A stretch of DNA of 64,000 nt, taken from assembly GCA_964019425.1 (NCBI GenBank), contig OZ025795.1, forward strand, positions 562,001 through 626,000, written 5' to 3'. The DNA is from Flectonema sp. DT1601 (lineage: Eukaryota > Euglenozoa > Diplonemea > Diplonemida > Diplonemidae). The position numbers and the translations under genes were made by a program. The number at the start of each line of letters is the position of its first letter. Position 1 is the first letter of the stretch. Positions 10,356 through 21,142 of the stretch are shown here, one piece after another. Below the pieces are notes generated by a model. It was given only the letters and a program-made list of their open reading frames with translations. It searched no databases and had not been told where the DNA came from.

Positions 10356-12533
10356 ATGCTCAGTGAAGATATATTGTTATCGGGAATACCCACCAGAATT
10401 GATGGTCCAACCTCAGTAATACTCTGCGATAGCTGTAAGGATATTGAAAACTTGGCTCAAGAATTAGACATGACTTCGGATTTAATTTATTTAGATAAGA
10501 ATACTGATAGTAAAGCAGCTATATCAGTAGTTGACAGCTCAATTAAAAGAGGGAAGTGGTGTATACTCGCTGATGGAATGAATGAACAAGTTTTGAGACA
10601 CATCTCGACTCAAGTTATCCCAAAACAAGTCCACGCCTTTCATGAAAAATTCCGACTGTTCACAATTGGAGGTAAGAACATAATCCCTCAGTACCCGACT
10701 CTATTCAGGTCAAGTATGGTTTATTACCAATCTCCATTACTGTGGGAACTTCACGCTCGCAGTCTCGCAAATGCCGTTGAAAACGCAAATGACTATCATA
10801 TTGAGAAAGAAAAAGAATTCGCTAAATATTTCACTCAACATGATCAGATTGAGTTGATGAGGAAATGTTCTCGTGAAGAACACATGTTAAGTTTAATTCC
10901 TTATTGTATGATTGATTCAAGAAGTAATGATGTCGGGATACTTGACATCGCTTTAGAGAAGAGATGGTCCAAATGCGTTGAACTAATCTGCGCCTCTGGA
11001 GGCAATTCATCGATGGTAGACCTTGCATACATGGCTTCTTCTGAAGAGTTGGAACAGCTACTCGAAGTGATGTTGTGCTCTCCAACTGAAAAAGTTCCAT
11101 TTGATGAATTGTGGGCTGCTCATAATGCTGCAGAAACTGGTAATGAAAAAGTACTCAGGATTATATTTAACGCACGTGCTGACAGGAGGTTCACATACGA
11201 CTGCTATCCATTAGCTGTAGCAATGTTGTATTCAAATGATGTCGCACAGCTAGTAATTGATAGAATGGAATGCGTTGGATATCCTCCGTTTAGAACTCCT
11301 GAAGTTGCTCTTTATTTCTTAACTGAGGTTTTAACAATGGCCAGTGATCCTCTACCTGAAAACATTGTTCACAGTGTGACTAGGTTTTGTCAATGTTTGA
11401 TCGATAATGAAGCAACTCCTTGTGTGATTAAAAGTAAACTAATATCGAAATCTCTCTCCTATCCTTCTCTTCTTGAAAAGCTTCTTGAGATTACTGATGT
11501 TCATGGGCAAGCATCAGAAATGATAAAATGGTACATGTCTGAATTGTGTACTCATCCTCAGGCGGAAGTCTGTTTAGTAGAGTATCTTAAATTAACTTCA
11601 CCAGGGTCTGATGAGAGATCTGACATAGTCAGAGAACTGATAACAAAGCCATCTGCTATAAAGTTGTTAGAGATATCATTGTTGGAAGTTGATGTTGAAA
11701 AACACATTATATTCAACGACGATTCCGGTATTGAATTACAACGAACACCTTTAATGTTAACAACTGAATACCCAGGATTCCCAGAAGCCTGTAAACTGAT
11801 AATCCAATTAGATGAGAACCCAAACAGTATAAATGAGAGCGGATTAAACGTTCTTCAACAACTGGTAGTTGACTGCTGTAGTAATCCATTACAATATGTC
11901 AATAGATTGGGTGAGTATGGTCAGATATGTAGATTGCTAATAGAATCAGGAGTTTCATCCATTCCCCCAAATTATGATCAGACCCCAGGATTCACAACTA
12001 CTCTTTCAAGCTACTGCGAACGATGTGATTTTGCGCCTCTCGTATACGAGCTTCTTCACGCAAAAGATGAAAGTAAAATGTTATTTATATCTGATGGCTT
12101 ACTGTCGTGTATTGTTAATTATACACTTTATAGTGATGCTGTTGGATGCCAAAGACCTCCTTTAGAAGATAGGTTCGAATCACCTTCTCACTTATACAGC
12201 GATCGTCCCTCTCTTCCAAAGATAACTTGCTTGGATACGATTGAGAATATATTTTCTTTTCTTGATTTTTATTCGATTTTTTCGTTTTCTTTGAGTTGTT
12301 GTTGTTACTATCTGACGTCGTTAAGAAACTCTTTATGGGATACTTTCCTTGATATTCCTTGTTGTTATGATAAGAGGTTTGTCTTATCATCAAAAGAGTC
12401 ATTTAAGTCTCAAAAAATGAACAAACCATGTCATCGCTGGATAAAGTGTTCCAAGGGAGATGGATATGAGTGTCTTTACACCGGGAAAGTCATCGGTAGC
12501 GAAGATGAACTTTCATCTATTCAGTCGGTCTGA
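10356..12533 (+). CDS. Ankyrin-like repeat protein with C-terminal F-box-like segment
   Basis: The product is 725 residues. The N-terminal 140 residues match no family I can name. From about residue 185 helical ankyrin-like repeats appear, for example GILDIALEKRWSKCVELI, AHNAAETGNEKVLRIIFNA and PLAVAMLYSNDVAQLVI, with more degenerate ones around residues 460-560. Near residues 620-665, LPKITCLDTIENIFSFLDF followed by a hydrophobic Ser/Cys-rich helix resembles an F-box. If so, the protein would be a substrate adaptor of an SCF-type ubiquitin ligase, with the repeats recruiting targets. That is inference from a degenerate motif. No signal peptide or convincing membrane segment is visible. The ATG lies 8 bases after an AG acceptor. 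Confidence 0.7.
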   Translation: MLSEDILLSGIPTRIDGPTSVILCDSCKDIENLAQELDMTSDLIYLDKNTDSKAAISVVDSSIKRGKWCILADGMNEQVLRHISTQVIPKQVHAFHEKFRLFTIGGKNIIPQYPTLFRSSMVYYQSPLLWELHARSLANAVENANDYHIEKEKEFAKYFTQHDQIELMRKCSREEHMLSLIPYCMIDSRSNDVGILDIALEKRWSKCVELICASGGNSSMVDLAYMASSEELEQLLEVMLCSPTEKVPFDELWAAHNAAETGNEKVLRIIFNARADRRFTYDCYPLAVAMLYSNDVAQLVIDRMECVGYPPFRTPEVALYFLTEVLTMASDPLPENIVHSVTRFCQCLIDNEATPCVIKSKLISKSLSYPSLLEKLLEITDVHGQASEMIKWYMSELCTHPQAEVCLVEYLKLTSPGSDERSDIVRELITKPSAIKLLEISLLEVDVEKHIIFNDDSGIELQRTPLMLTTEYPGFPEACKLIIQLDENPNSINESGLNVLQQLVVDCCSNPLQYVNRLGEYGQICRLLIESGVSSIPPNYDQTPGFTTTLSSYCERCDFAPLVYELLHAKDESKMLFISDGLLSCIVNYTLYSDAVGCQRPPLEDRFESPSHLYSDRPSLPKITCLDTIENIFSFLDFYSIFSFSLSCCCYYLTSLRNSLWDTFLDIPCCYDKRFVLSSKESFKSQKMNKPCHRWIKCSKGDGYECLYTGKVIGSEDELSSIQSV

Positions 12534-12725
12534 GAGCTTGTTGTATATAAGTTATTTTTTTAAAAAAAATTTAAGTTTTTTTTTTCTTAACCCCTATCCC
12601 TTTGTTTTTTTTTTAAAATTTGAACATTTACACCCTCCGAGCTGAAAATTTTTACTCGTAATTACCTGACTCTAAAAAAAATAAACCTTTTTTTCTTTCA
12701 ACAAAGATAAACACAACTACATAAG

Positions 12726-13895
12726 ATGCTGAGCGCTGAAGCAAAGCATCGCGCAGAAGTGAATGCCGGTGACTTGACATCTCTTGATTGGGATCGTATT
12801 GATGAATTAGCAACAGCTCACACTAAAGTACTTTCTCGTATTCCTTCAGGTAATGGTAAATTAATAACACCTGGTCTTAGAGGATACGTTGATAAAAGGT
12901 ATTGGAATAAAAGTATCAATACGGCAACCACAACCTTACCATCTGATCCTCCATCTCTCCCACGGATGCCTTCGACAGCTTTGCCTACAGCGGATAGTAG
13001 TGGCCAATATACATCTGTTCCTCATACTGGTAGAGATCAGTTTTTAAGGTTACCACAGCATTTAGAACAACATTCTCAAAGAAATAATGAAAACTCTCTG
13101 GGAGGTATGTTTCCCGATGAGTTCGAAGCAGTTTCTCGTGCAAAGAGAGAAGCCTACGCACCTCTTCCAGCACCCGTTGGAGCCGAACGATGGGAAATGA
13201 AAGGAGGAAATCCACGTCTGATTTCTGTTGAAAGTAGACAAGAAGCCTTTAATATGTTTGACTTAGATAACACTGGTTTAATTAGAGCGTTTGACGTATC
13301 AATCGCTATGCAAGCAGCTGGGTATAATATAAATCATGACTTAGCGAGCGTCGCATTACAGGCTTTTGGTATTGTTGCGGGTGCCAATATATCTCTGACC
13401 GAGTTTCATGCGTTGTGTGACTATCAAGAATCGGTTTTAAATTATAGCGATCCGGTGTCGGCTGAGAGACAACGTGCTACTCACATTCATCAAAATAGAC
13501 AGAAATATGCGAGAGAAAACCTACCAAATCATAAACAGTTAGTTGGATATCAAGAAGGAATGTTGTATGAACCGCCTCCATCAGTAGTGTCTTCACTTGA
13601 TAGTGATTTAGATTTAATTTCTGTACCTCCTAATCCTGGGCATCTACCTCCAGGTGCTGAATTATCAAATCAGCAATCTGCCTTTTCTATGTTTGATATT
13701 GACTCTTCTGGAACCATTTCAGTAGTAGATTTGCCGTCAGCTCTTAATGCTGCTGGCTTTATTAAAATTCATTTTAAACCTCATGTTTGTGATCTTCTGT
13801 CTACACTTGATATTACAAACCACCAGGTAACTTTTATTGAATATAAGAGAATGTGTACCCTTCTCGAAGAACAAGGGGCCAAGAAAAGAAAATAG
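12726..13895 (+). CDS. EF-hand-pair protein of unknown role
   Basis: The product is 389 residues. Two separated EF-hand-like loops are visible: DLDNTGLIRAFD at residues 179-190 and DIDSSGTISVVD at 324-335. Each is preceded by an AFxMF helix and followed by a helix ending in AAGY or AAGF. Both loops have Asp at positions 1, 3 and 12 and Gly at 6. Calcium binding is plausible, though Asp rather than Glu at position 12 usually weakens affinity. The N-terminal 165 residues are Pro/Ser-rich and include a YVDKRYWNKS segment, with no recognised domain. Paired EF-hands spaced like this occur in flagellar and cytoskeletal calcium sensors, which would fit the IQ and dynein genes nearby, but context alone does not prove a role. 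The next gene begins 127 bases later. Confidence 0.8.
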   Translation: MLSAEAKHRAEVNAGDLTSLDWDRIDELATAHTKVLSRIPSGNGKLITPGLRGYVDKRYWNKSINTATTTLPSDPPSLPRMPSTALPTADSSGQYTSVPHTGRDQFLRLPQHLEQHSQRNNENSLGGMFPDEFEAVSRAKREAYAPLPAPVGAERWEMKGGNPRLISVESRQEAFNMFDLDNTGLIRAFDVSIAMQAAGYNINHDLASVALQAFGIVAGANISLTEFHALCDYQESVLNYSDPVSAERQRATHIHQNRQKYARENLPNHKQLVGYQEGMLYEPPPSVVSSLDSDLDLISVPPNPGHLPPGAELSNQQSAFSMFDIDSSGTISVVDLPSALNAAGFIKIHFKPHVCDLLSTLDITNHQVTFIEYKRMCTLLEEQGAKKRK

Positions 13896-14022
13896 AAAAA
13901 AAAAAACAACTCATCCTTTATTCCTGTCGGACTGTATCTTAAATATTCTCTCCATTCATATAACACTCATCATAATATACTATTAGCTTTTCTTTTTTTT
14001 TTTAAATTTGCATAGCATAAAT

Positions 14023-15042
14023 ATGACGGATAAAGAAGAAATTAACTTAAAGAAGAAATGGAGTGCAATGCAACGAGTTATTGCTGAAAAAGTAAAGTTA
14101 AAAGATGAAAGGGGATTATCAAAAATGCTAAAAAATGCGAAAGATCGAAAGAATAAAGATGGTAAGATAAAAATAGCAGGAGTTGATTTATCATTTCCAA
14201 AAGACAAACCTCGCAGAACACCAAATGGTGATGAAGACGCGGATACACTAGCAGCTATTGTCGTTATGGAGTATGGATACGGAGCTCCAGAAATTATACA
14301 CGAATCGTTCATGGCAACTAAATTAAAACAACCTTACATCCCTAACTTTTTAGCATTTAGAGAGGCTGATCCTTTGGAAAAACTTATTACACATTTGCGA
14401 GAAAACTTTCCAAAGGCTGTCCCCGACGTTATTCTTGTTGACGGCAATGGCATCCTACATACTAGAAATTGTGGTATAGCATCACACCTTGGAGTATCAT
14501 TAGATATACCCACTATTGGAGTGGCTAAGAAACTACTTTGTGTTCAGGGTTTAAATGATGATGACGTATGTCACGTTACTGACTCTCATATAACTGGGAT
14601 TAGAGGGAGAAGTCGATTTTTAAAATCGGAAACAGGACAGACTCTGGGAGTCGCGTACAGGAATAGCTCACCTGTGAAATCTCGAAAGACGAAGTACATC
14701 TCTCCAGGACATCTTATAAATATAAATACATCAACTGCTATAGTTGATTACTGCTGTGAGAGAGGATTATCTGAACCTTCACCCATCAGATATGCAGACA
14801 GACATGGACGGTATCTCTTAGATAAATATAAGTCTCCACGAAAGGCTCTTGACGGAATGGTTGACAAACCCGTGACGCCAGCTCCGGATACTTTCTCAAA
14901 TTGGACTTGTTTTGATGATATCGACCACACGTGTTTTTCATGTAAAGGTTCCTGGGTACTGGAAGCTGGAGAGCAAGAGTTTTACAGCTCGAAAGGAATA
15001 AGAATGCCAAACAAGTGCAAGCCTTGCAGAAGTCGTACTTAA
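14023..15042 (+). CDS. ENDOV: Endonuclease V with C-terminal zinc-ribbon extension
   Basis: The product is 339 residues from the ATG at 14023, 7 bases after a T-tract and a CATAG acceptor. The endonuclease V fold is clear: AGVDLSF gives the catalytic Asp55, PNFLAFREAD gives Glu114, VDGNGILHTRNCGIASHLG gives Asp140, and YISPGH gives His230. These match the metal-binding Asp-Glu-Asp set and the conserved His of bacterial Nfi and human ENDOV. The family cleaves beside deoxyinosine in DNA, or inosine in RNA in animals, so the role is repair of deaminated adenine or turnover of edited RNA. Residues about 301-336 form a probable zinc ribbon (C304-x2-C307, GEQEFYSSKG, C332-x2-C335), like the small zf-trcl zinc-ribbon family. 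I do not know this fusion in animal or bacterial enzymes. It may help nucleic-acid or ribosome binding. Confidence 0.93.
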   Translation: MTDKEEINLKKKWSAMQRVIAEKVKLKDERGLSKMLKNAKDRKNKDGKIKIAGVDLSFPKDKPRRTPNGDEDADTLAAIVVMEYGYGAPEIIHESFMATKLKQPYIPNFLAFREADPLEKLITHLRENFPKAVPDVILVDGNGILHTRNCGIASHLGVSLDIPTIGVAKKLLCVQGLNDDDVCHVTDSHITGIRGRSRFLKSETGQTLGVAYRNSSPVKSRKTKYISPGHLININTSTAIVDYCCERGLSEPSPIRYADRHGRYLLDKYKSPRKALDGMVDKPVTPAPDTFSNWTCFDDIDHTCFSCKGSWVLEAGEQEFYSSKGIRMPNKCKPCRSRT

Positions 15043-15424
15043 GACAGAAAAACGAAAATGACATTCTAATCCACGACCGGATGCAGTACGAATAGCAATA
15101 TGAATCTTTGGGGAAAAGAAAAAAAAAAAAAAAACGTCGTTCACATGCTCTTATTAATTGCAAATGCTTTTGTTGTCCTTCTCGAGTTCCTTTTTTTTTA
15201 TTTAGTATCGGTAACCCACAACTACTAACCTTTTATAATGTTGGGTTCGAATCTACTGCGAGGTGCTTTTCATTTAAACAATCGAATTATTTCAGCCACC
15301 TCTCACTACTAACAGCACTCCACTACATATGTTATGTCTCTCTTGTGAAGCAATCTTATTATTTTAATTAATTAATGAATAGCCTTCTCACAGATAAAAC
15401 AATAAAAGAAATTATATAAAAAAT
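15043..15424. other. Intergenic region
   Basis: AT-rich spacer of 382 bases with an A-run, two T-runs and a TTCTCACAG acceptor ending at 15393, 31 bases before the next ATG. A GGTTCGAATC string at 15245 recalls a tRNA T-loop, but the flanks do not form the stem. Nothing else is seen. Confidence 0.5.
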
Positions 15425-16879
15425 ATGTCGGATGGGTTTCTTTCTATTTTAAGAAAGATTTGGTGGTGTATTCACAGATATTTGTACTGGGGAACTATAA
15501 TAACATTTTGTCTTGTATGGGGTCAGCTGACTGCTACAGCGTACATGTTATTTGTATTGGAAGTATTTGGTCCAAGAGAGAATGCAAAGTTTGAACTGTC
15601 AATGTTATGTATAGGTGTTGTTATGATTTGGTGGTCGTACAGCGCTGCAGTTCTAACGGTCGCTGATAAAGCTAAATACAATCCAGATGGAGAGGAAATC
15701 GATTCTGTTGGAAGATTGAAAGTTCCATTCACAGGTACCGTCTCATCACTCGTAACAGCAAAAGACGTCCTTCAATATTGTGAAAAGTGTGAAAGTTTTA
15801 AAGAACCACGTGCTCATCACTGCTCTCAATGTAATTGTTGTGTTACTAGACTTGATCATCATTGTCCATGGATTAATAATTGTGTTTGGTCAAGAAATTT
15901 AAAAGCATTCTCACTATTTGTTCTCTACGTTCCAATAACCTGCTCGTATGCTGCCTACCTGCTATCACCATTCTTGTGGAGATTAATATCAGACAGAAGA
16001 ATTACATATTCTATTTGGGCAACAATAGGAGGATGTTGGATATTTATGCTATGTTTAGGATTGTCAGTTGTGTTGTTATTCTTATTTAGAGATCAATACA
16101 CTAACATGATTACTAATATGTCGAATGTCGAAGATTACGTTTACTCTAAATCAGAGAATCGAAGATACAGAACTATTCTTCCTGACCTTCCATATCCATA
16201 CGACTTAGGATCGAAGTGGTTAAATATTAAGTCAGTTTTTGGTGAAAGTATATGGACGTGGCCATTTCCATTCATACCAAAACATCAAACGTATTGGAAA
16301 CTTACTACTCCAGAAATGGGTCAGTTCGACTTAAGCATGGAACAGCTATCTCAAAAAGCTGCAAAAGAAATGCAAACCCGCTACGGAACAGCAACAGAAG
16401 ACTACGGAGGCTTCAGCTCCAGATTCTCAGCGTGTAAACTTTTGGGAAGAAAAGGTTGCTGCAGACGTGAGATGTGTCAGGGACATTTATCATTTAAACA
16501 AGGAGATAAACTTATTTCATGGCGCAACAACCATTATTGGTCTCATGGATGTGTCGCTCAAGACTCAGATGAACCCCCAAAAAAAGCAAAGGCTGGATGG
16601 TTTCCAGCATCGTTACTATCGAGAGAAGTTCACAAACTACCTTTCGATGATTACTCCTTTCTATTACAAACTTGTTGGATTGTTTCATCCGGTGATGTCG
16701 TCAAGTTCGGAGCCCTCCGACTCAGCTACCTAACTTCTAAAGAGATGTACTCTTTTGAAAGATCTGCTGATAATAAACTTTCTATTCTCGGAATCACTTT
16801 AATATCACACACAGACGATGAACTGACATGGAGCAACGGAGACGTTTGGAAAAAAACGAAACTACCAACTTGGAAATAA
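15425..16879 (+). CDS. DHHC protein S-acyltransferase, ZDHHC6-like, with SH3-like domain
   Basis: The product is 484 residues. Four membrane segments are visible, two before the cysteine-rich domain (about residues 17-50 and 55-78) and two after (about 160-185 and 195-222). The zinc-binding CRD holds CEKCESFKEPRAHHCSQC and the catalytic DHHC tetrad at residues 144-147 followed by PWINNC, so Cys147 is the acylated nucleophile. A degenerate TTxE-like element (MSNVEDYV) follows TM4. Around residues 348-400, FKQGDKL, HYWSHGCV and KAGWFPASLL look like an SH3 domain. DHHC plus a C-terminal SH3 is the layout of ZDHHC6, an ER enzyme that palmitoylates membrane proteins such as ER chaperones and receptors. 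The tail continues about 75 residues beyond the usual ZDHHC6 end. Location in ER or Golgi membrane is inferred from the family. Confidence 0.9.
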   Translation: MSDGFLSILRKIWWCIHRYLYWGTIITFCLVWGQLTATAYMLFVLEVFGPRENAKFELSMLCIGVVMIWWSYSAAVLTVADKAKYNPDGEEIDSVGRLKVPFTGTVSSLVTAKDVLQYCEKCESFKEPRAHHCSQCNCCVTRLDHHCPWINNCVWSRNLKAFSLFVLYVPITCSYAAYLLSPFLWRLISDRRITYSIWATIGGCWIFMLCLGLSVVLLFLFRDQYTNMITNMSNVEDYVYSKSENRRYRTILPDLPYPYDLGSKWLNIKSVFGESIWTWPFPFIPKHQTYWKLTTPEMGQFDLSMEQLSQKAAKEMQTRYGTATEDYGGFSSRFSACKLLGRKGCCRREMCQGHLSFKQGDKLISWRNNHYWSHGCVAQDSDEPPKKAKAGWFPASLLSREVHKLPFDDYSFLLQTCWIVSSGDVVKFGALRLSYLTSKEMYSFERSADNKLSILGITLISHTDDELTWSNGDVWKKTKLPTWK

Positions 16880-17202
16880 AACACTATTCCAGGCAACCTC
16901 TGACCTCCAACAGAGTAATATATTTAATCTGCTGAAGAATATTATTTTATTCCTTCTTGGAACTGTTTCCAATACGCAACACAGATAGAGTAGAGAGAAC
17001 AAAAAAAATAAAAAAAGAAAAAATCTCGTTCTTGAGGAAATTACTGCTTCATCTATTTGCCATTATTAAAGACAAGTGATGCTCAGCAGTTATATTTTTT
17101 TATTGAAATGCAATCATTGCGACGTTGTAAAAATATCTTTTTTTATTTTCAATATTTCTTTTAAAAAAAAAACAGGCAGATTTTAGCACATGCGACACAA
17201 AA
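16880..17202. other. Intergenic region
   Basis: AT-rich spacer of 323 bases with several T and A runs. A T-rich stretch followed by AAACAG ends at 17175, 27 bases before the next start codon, and is a plausible acceptor. No gene is recognised. Confidence 0.5.
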
Positions 17203-20200
17203 ATGCTAAGCGTGCCACAACCAAGAAGGCAACGAAGGAATGACAGACGTAGAGGTCGGTTTGATATTCCAACTGCGATCCTTGCGGTGGTAGTTATTCT
17301 ACTTATTGGCTACAGTGTTAGGGGTTTTGATATTGAAGTCGAAAAGAGTTATAGAAACCAAAAAAAAGAGGGAAGAGACGAACTTCTATCGCGCGTGAGA
17401 GAGCACATCTCACAAAAAGAGTCTGCCAAAGCCAAGGGCGAAGAGCTCGCAGCTGAACAAAGACGAAGACGTCAGCAGTCGGGTGATGAATTAGTCGAGG
17501 ATCTTCAATTGCTTGTTATCAACGCTGCTGAGATTTCATCTGTCCCTCAAACAGGATGGTCAGATACGTCAATTTATTCAAAGCAATTGCCTCCAATGGA
17601 AACATCAATCTATTCTATATTCTCTCATCAACATTATGATGTCGTGAGGTATTATTTAAGGAATCATCCAAACATTACTACTCAACAACAACAAATATAT
17701 GAACTTGACGACATATTTAGTTCTTTAACAACAGTTGAAAACTTTATAGAGATCCTACCAAAGTATTCAGGGATTCCTGAAAACATTAACAATAGGTTTT
17801 ATCGTCCATCTGCAGCAACCTGTTATGAAGGGTTAATGAATGTTTCTGTAGCTGATTGGTTCGATTCCTGGTGTGATTATGTTTTTGTTAACCAACATTC
17901 AAGTATACCTGTCATCCTTTCAATCGATAATGACGTCAGAGACGACGGGTATATTGGAATTCCTATCTTACTAGGAGCCGTTTACGACGCTTTGCTAACC
18001 CACTCGACCTCAGCTGAATCGGAAATGAAGCGTTTACAAAGTTGCAGTGCGTTAAAATACACTGGAGCTGATAAGTTATTTGATGCTTTGATGCAACTTC
18101 CAGGGAAGTCCAGCCATAATTATGATTTAATTGTGGTTCAGAATCCTCCTCCTGATTTGGTGAAACGGTTTAATAATTATAAAACACTGCATCAATCTCT
18201 TCTGACATCTGTTTTAAACATAAGTAGGTATGAAGTATTATCAAGAGATGGACATTCAATGGCTCCAGCTTTGTTGGTTAATAGAGAAACAGTTTTATGT
18301 ACTCTTCCTGATGATCAACCAGAGTCTGAACAGGCTGTCACGGTCATCGGATCTTCAACTCAAATTGATAGGGGGGTTGATCTCAGTTTTAAAATTCTAA
18401 TTTATTCAGATATGTTGAAGCCTTGTGAGTCAATTTTATATAAATCCCTTTCTGGTACTCCTCATCGAAGAGTTGTGTTGGTTTATCAATCTTCTGTTTG
18501 GTATTACAAATCTGATTTTGTTTCTAAAAAACTTCAATGGATGGCTGCTGCATATAACAGCAAAGCATCACCACTACCAGGTCTTGGTCATGGAGCAATC
18601 AGACACATATTACAGACGTCGAGTATTCTTTCATCTCAGGATATATTACGAACAGATTGGGTAGGTAAGATGCTTACATTGAAAACAGAAAAACCCGTCG
18701 CATCACCAAAACTTTTAAATATCGCGAAATCAAAACTGATTCCCCATCTCGACGTTGAAGTTGATGAAGTGGTTGAGGAAGAACCGAAGTTTAAAAAAAA
18801 ACATCGTCCTCATGAATGTATCTCCGCGTTGTCTTTATCAACTCAATATCTGAGAATATGCGGTGCGCATGACGGTCGCACCAATGGAAAAACCCTTGGA
18901 ATTACAATAGAGAAAAAGACCTCCGTAGCATCAGAGCCGTGGTTGTTTATTGGAGTCATTGATGGTTTTCAAATAGGTGATTTTACAAATTTAAAAAAGT
19001 ATCCTTTTACATCAATTAAGATAGGTGATGATGATTCAATTATCGCTCTCTCTGAAGACACAAAACTTAATTGTCAATTCACTGCTATCGTAAAGTATTC
19101 GGGTGTTGCGACTGAAGGACTGGAAGCATTTAATATTACGGTTCAAGGACTATTTCATAATACTATTTTACTAAGTAACGAAAATATATTTAAAAGTGAT
19201 CTACCACAGCCTGTTGCTGGTAACAGTCCTTTAACAGAACTTGAATTATCGATCACGTTTGATCCTGATGCGGGTGGAAGCAATCCGAGGGCTTATGATT
19301 TTAGATGGGACTCTCCAACTCCATACGAAGATAGTATGAAATCGCCTGTCTTATCTGTGTCATCGAGAGGGTTAGGAATGTCTTTGGTTAGTGATATTAA
19401 TTTAATAAAAAAACAACATCGTTCTCAAACTTGGTCTATTCCGAACTCTTTGTACCTTCGATCTGGAGCCGCAGCACGAAACTCATCATCGAGAATAGTA
19501 TCGTCACTCGATTCACTTCCAGCTATTTTAAATGCCGGTATGAGATGTCGACCTGGTAACCAAAACAAGCGATTGTTGTATTCACCTCCTCCACATACGG
19601 GAAATCCACTTTTTAGATTATTCTTATTCGTTGGTACTGATAGAGGAGGGGAACTCGCTGCATACACAAGTAGCTTTGTGTGGTTACGATTTGCTAAGCA
19701 ACATCAGCAATTGACAACACCGTTACCACAGGTCATCCCTTACACTGAATTACATAACATTGTCTTTAGTATTCCTGAGAATAAAAATGATGAAATTGAG
19801 TATGGAATAGCGTTATTGTATTGTGGTCAGAGTGTTGAGACTATGAAATATTCAATTGAGGGGGTCAGGTTATTGAAGTATTCATTGTGGTTGTCTGATG
19901 ACACTACAGAACATGAGGAACAGCATCCGAATAGAATTTCTGTAAAACCAACAGTCTGTGAGTTGTTATCTCATTCGTCGTCTTCAAAAATTCTTCGTCA
20001 TATTTATTATTTATACAAACTTGAAATAAATAGTGAAATTTTGAATTCTATCGACTCAGATTTGTTTAAAAGATTAAAATTGTCTGAAAAACAATTTGAA
20101 TGTATTCTCTCTTCATTACAAAAAGATGAATATTCTTTTAACCCATACGGAGCAGCACTTGTTACGCTATTCGCTTTGAATGAGAAATCAGATCAAAGAA

Positions 20201-21142
20201 TTGTTGAAATTTGTATTTCTTTCGGTCATACCTCCATTAAGAAATACTTATACTCGGGAGTTAGAAAACCTAATTTGATAAATCATCAGAGCGGATCAAG
20301 TTCAGTAGAGACAGAAGATCTAACAGCTGTAGCCGCTCAATTAATTCTTCTTTATAAACTAACGCAATCAACAGAATGGTTGGATCCCTTGAAATTCGCT
20401 ATTTCTCAACTGAGTCTTATTCAGCAGTGTTGGTCACCCCCACGAATTCTTTGCTGTCGAGGTAATTTCTTTGGTGGTTTCACAACAAATAGTCAAGACC
20501 CTTCATGGAGTATTGACAGTAGTGTACCGGTTATAACCTTAGCAGATTATTATCTTTTTACTGGAAATGTTGAGTACTTAGAAAGAGCAATTGCGGCTGC
20601 TAGAGCTGCCTGGACGTTTATGGAACATCCGATTATGAGGTCATCCAACCAGACCTTTGCTAATAAAGTTCTACCAGGATTCTATCCTGTCAACATGCTT
20701 CGATCAGGTTGGGAAGATCCTTGGTACACTTCTGCGTTTGATCTTCAAGGAAATCGCGCAGCTATCGCATCAGCCTATATTCTGAGGCAGTTTGGAAATG
20801 TTTGGGTATGGATTTGTTTATTTTATGTAAAAAGTGTTAACACTTTACATAAGACAAAAAAAAAAAAAAACCAAAAAACAGATCGATCTCGCATCACGTA
20901 AAGTCTATGCTATCGATGCTCTCAGTATTACTGTGAAATGGTCACCTAGTCGATTGGTTATTGGTGTAGAAAATCCACCGTCACAAAGAAAAAATCTTCG
21001 TTCGTTTCGAGTTAAGTTTGGATTTGAAGATCAGAATGAAGTCCCTAAAAATATTATAATCAACGGAGCTGATCTTTCGAATATCGGAAAAGAGATGAGA
21101 GCAGCAGGTGCAACTGTTCGGATAGGCGTAATATCGGAATGA
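17203..21142 (+). CDS. Large type II membrane protein with alpha/alpha-toroid-like C-terminal domain (two exons)
   Basis: Exon 1 is 17203-20805 and exon 2 is 20882-21142, joined in phase 0 to give 1,287 residues. The unspliced frame would end in a lysine-rich tail encoded by intron sequence, whereas splicing joins an open C-terminus. The N-terminus is basic, followed by one membrane helix (AILAVVVILLIGYSV, about residues 25-39) and then a long lumenal or extracellular part with several N-glycosylation sequons, a type II layout typical of Golgi enzymes. Residues about 130-400 may be mixed alpha/beta. Residues about 1,035-1,200 resemble a six-hairpin (alpha/alpha)6 glycosidase-like fold: QLILLYKLTQSTEWL, LADYYLFTGNVEYLERAIAAARA and GWEDPWYTSAFDLQGN. 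A carbohydrate-active or glycan-modifying role is inferred. I considered glucuronyl C5-epimerase but see no diagnostic motif. Confidence 0.75.
20806..20881 (+). other. Spliceosomal-type intron, 76 bases, containing a strong hairpin
   Basis: The intron starts GTATGG and ends AAACAG, in phase 0. It contains the inverted repeat TTATGTAAA / TTTACATAA (20823-20831 with 20844-20852), extended by GTGT/ACAC inside, then an A15 run before the acceptor. Removing it links two conserved-looking coding segments in frame. Confidence 0.75.

Noticed and set aside
10540-10790. Dynein AAA-module fragment in the N-terminus of the ankyrin/F-box-like protein
   Set aside because: GKWCILADGMNEQVL and QYPTLFRSSMVYY loosely echo dynein AAA segments, but there is no P-loop and the match is too short to support a claim.
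15235-15270. tRNA-like T-loop (GGTTCGAATC)
   Set aside because: The five bases on either side of the loop do not pair, and no matching acceptor stem or anticodon arm is visible.
17203-21142. Heparan glucuronyl C5-epimerase (GLCE)
   Set aside because: The type II topology and a toroid-like C-terminus suggested it, but no diagnostic motif is recognisable and the protein is much longer than GLCE.
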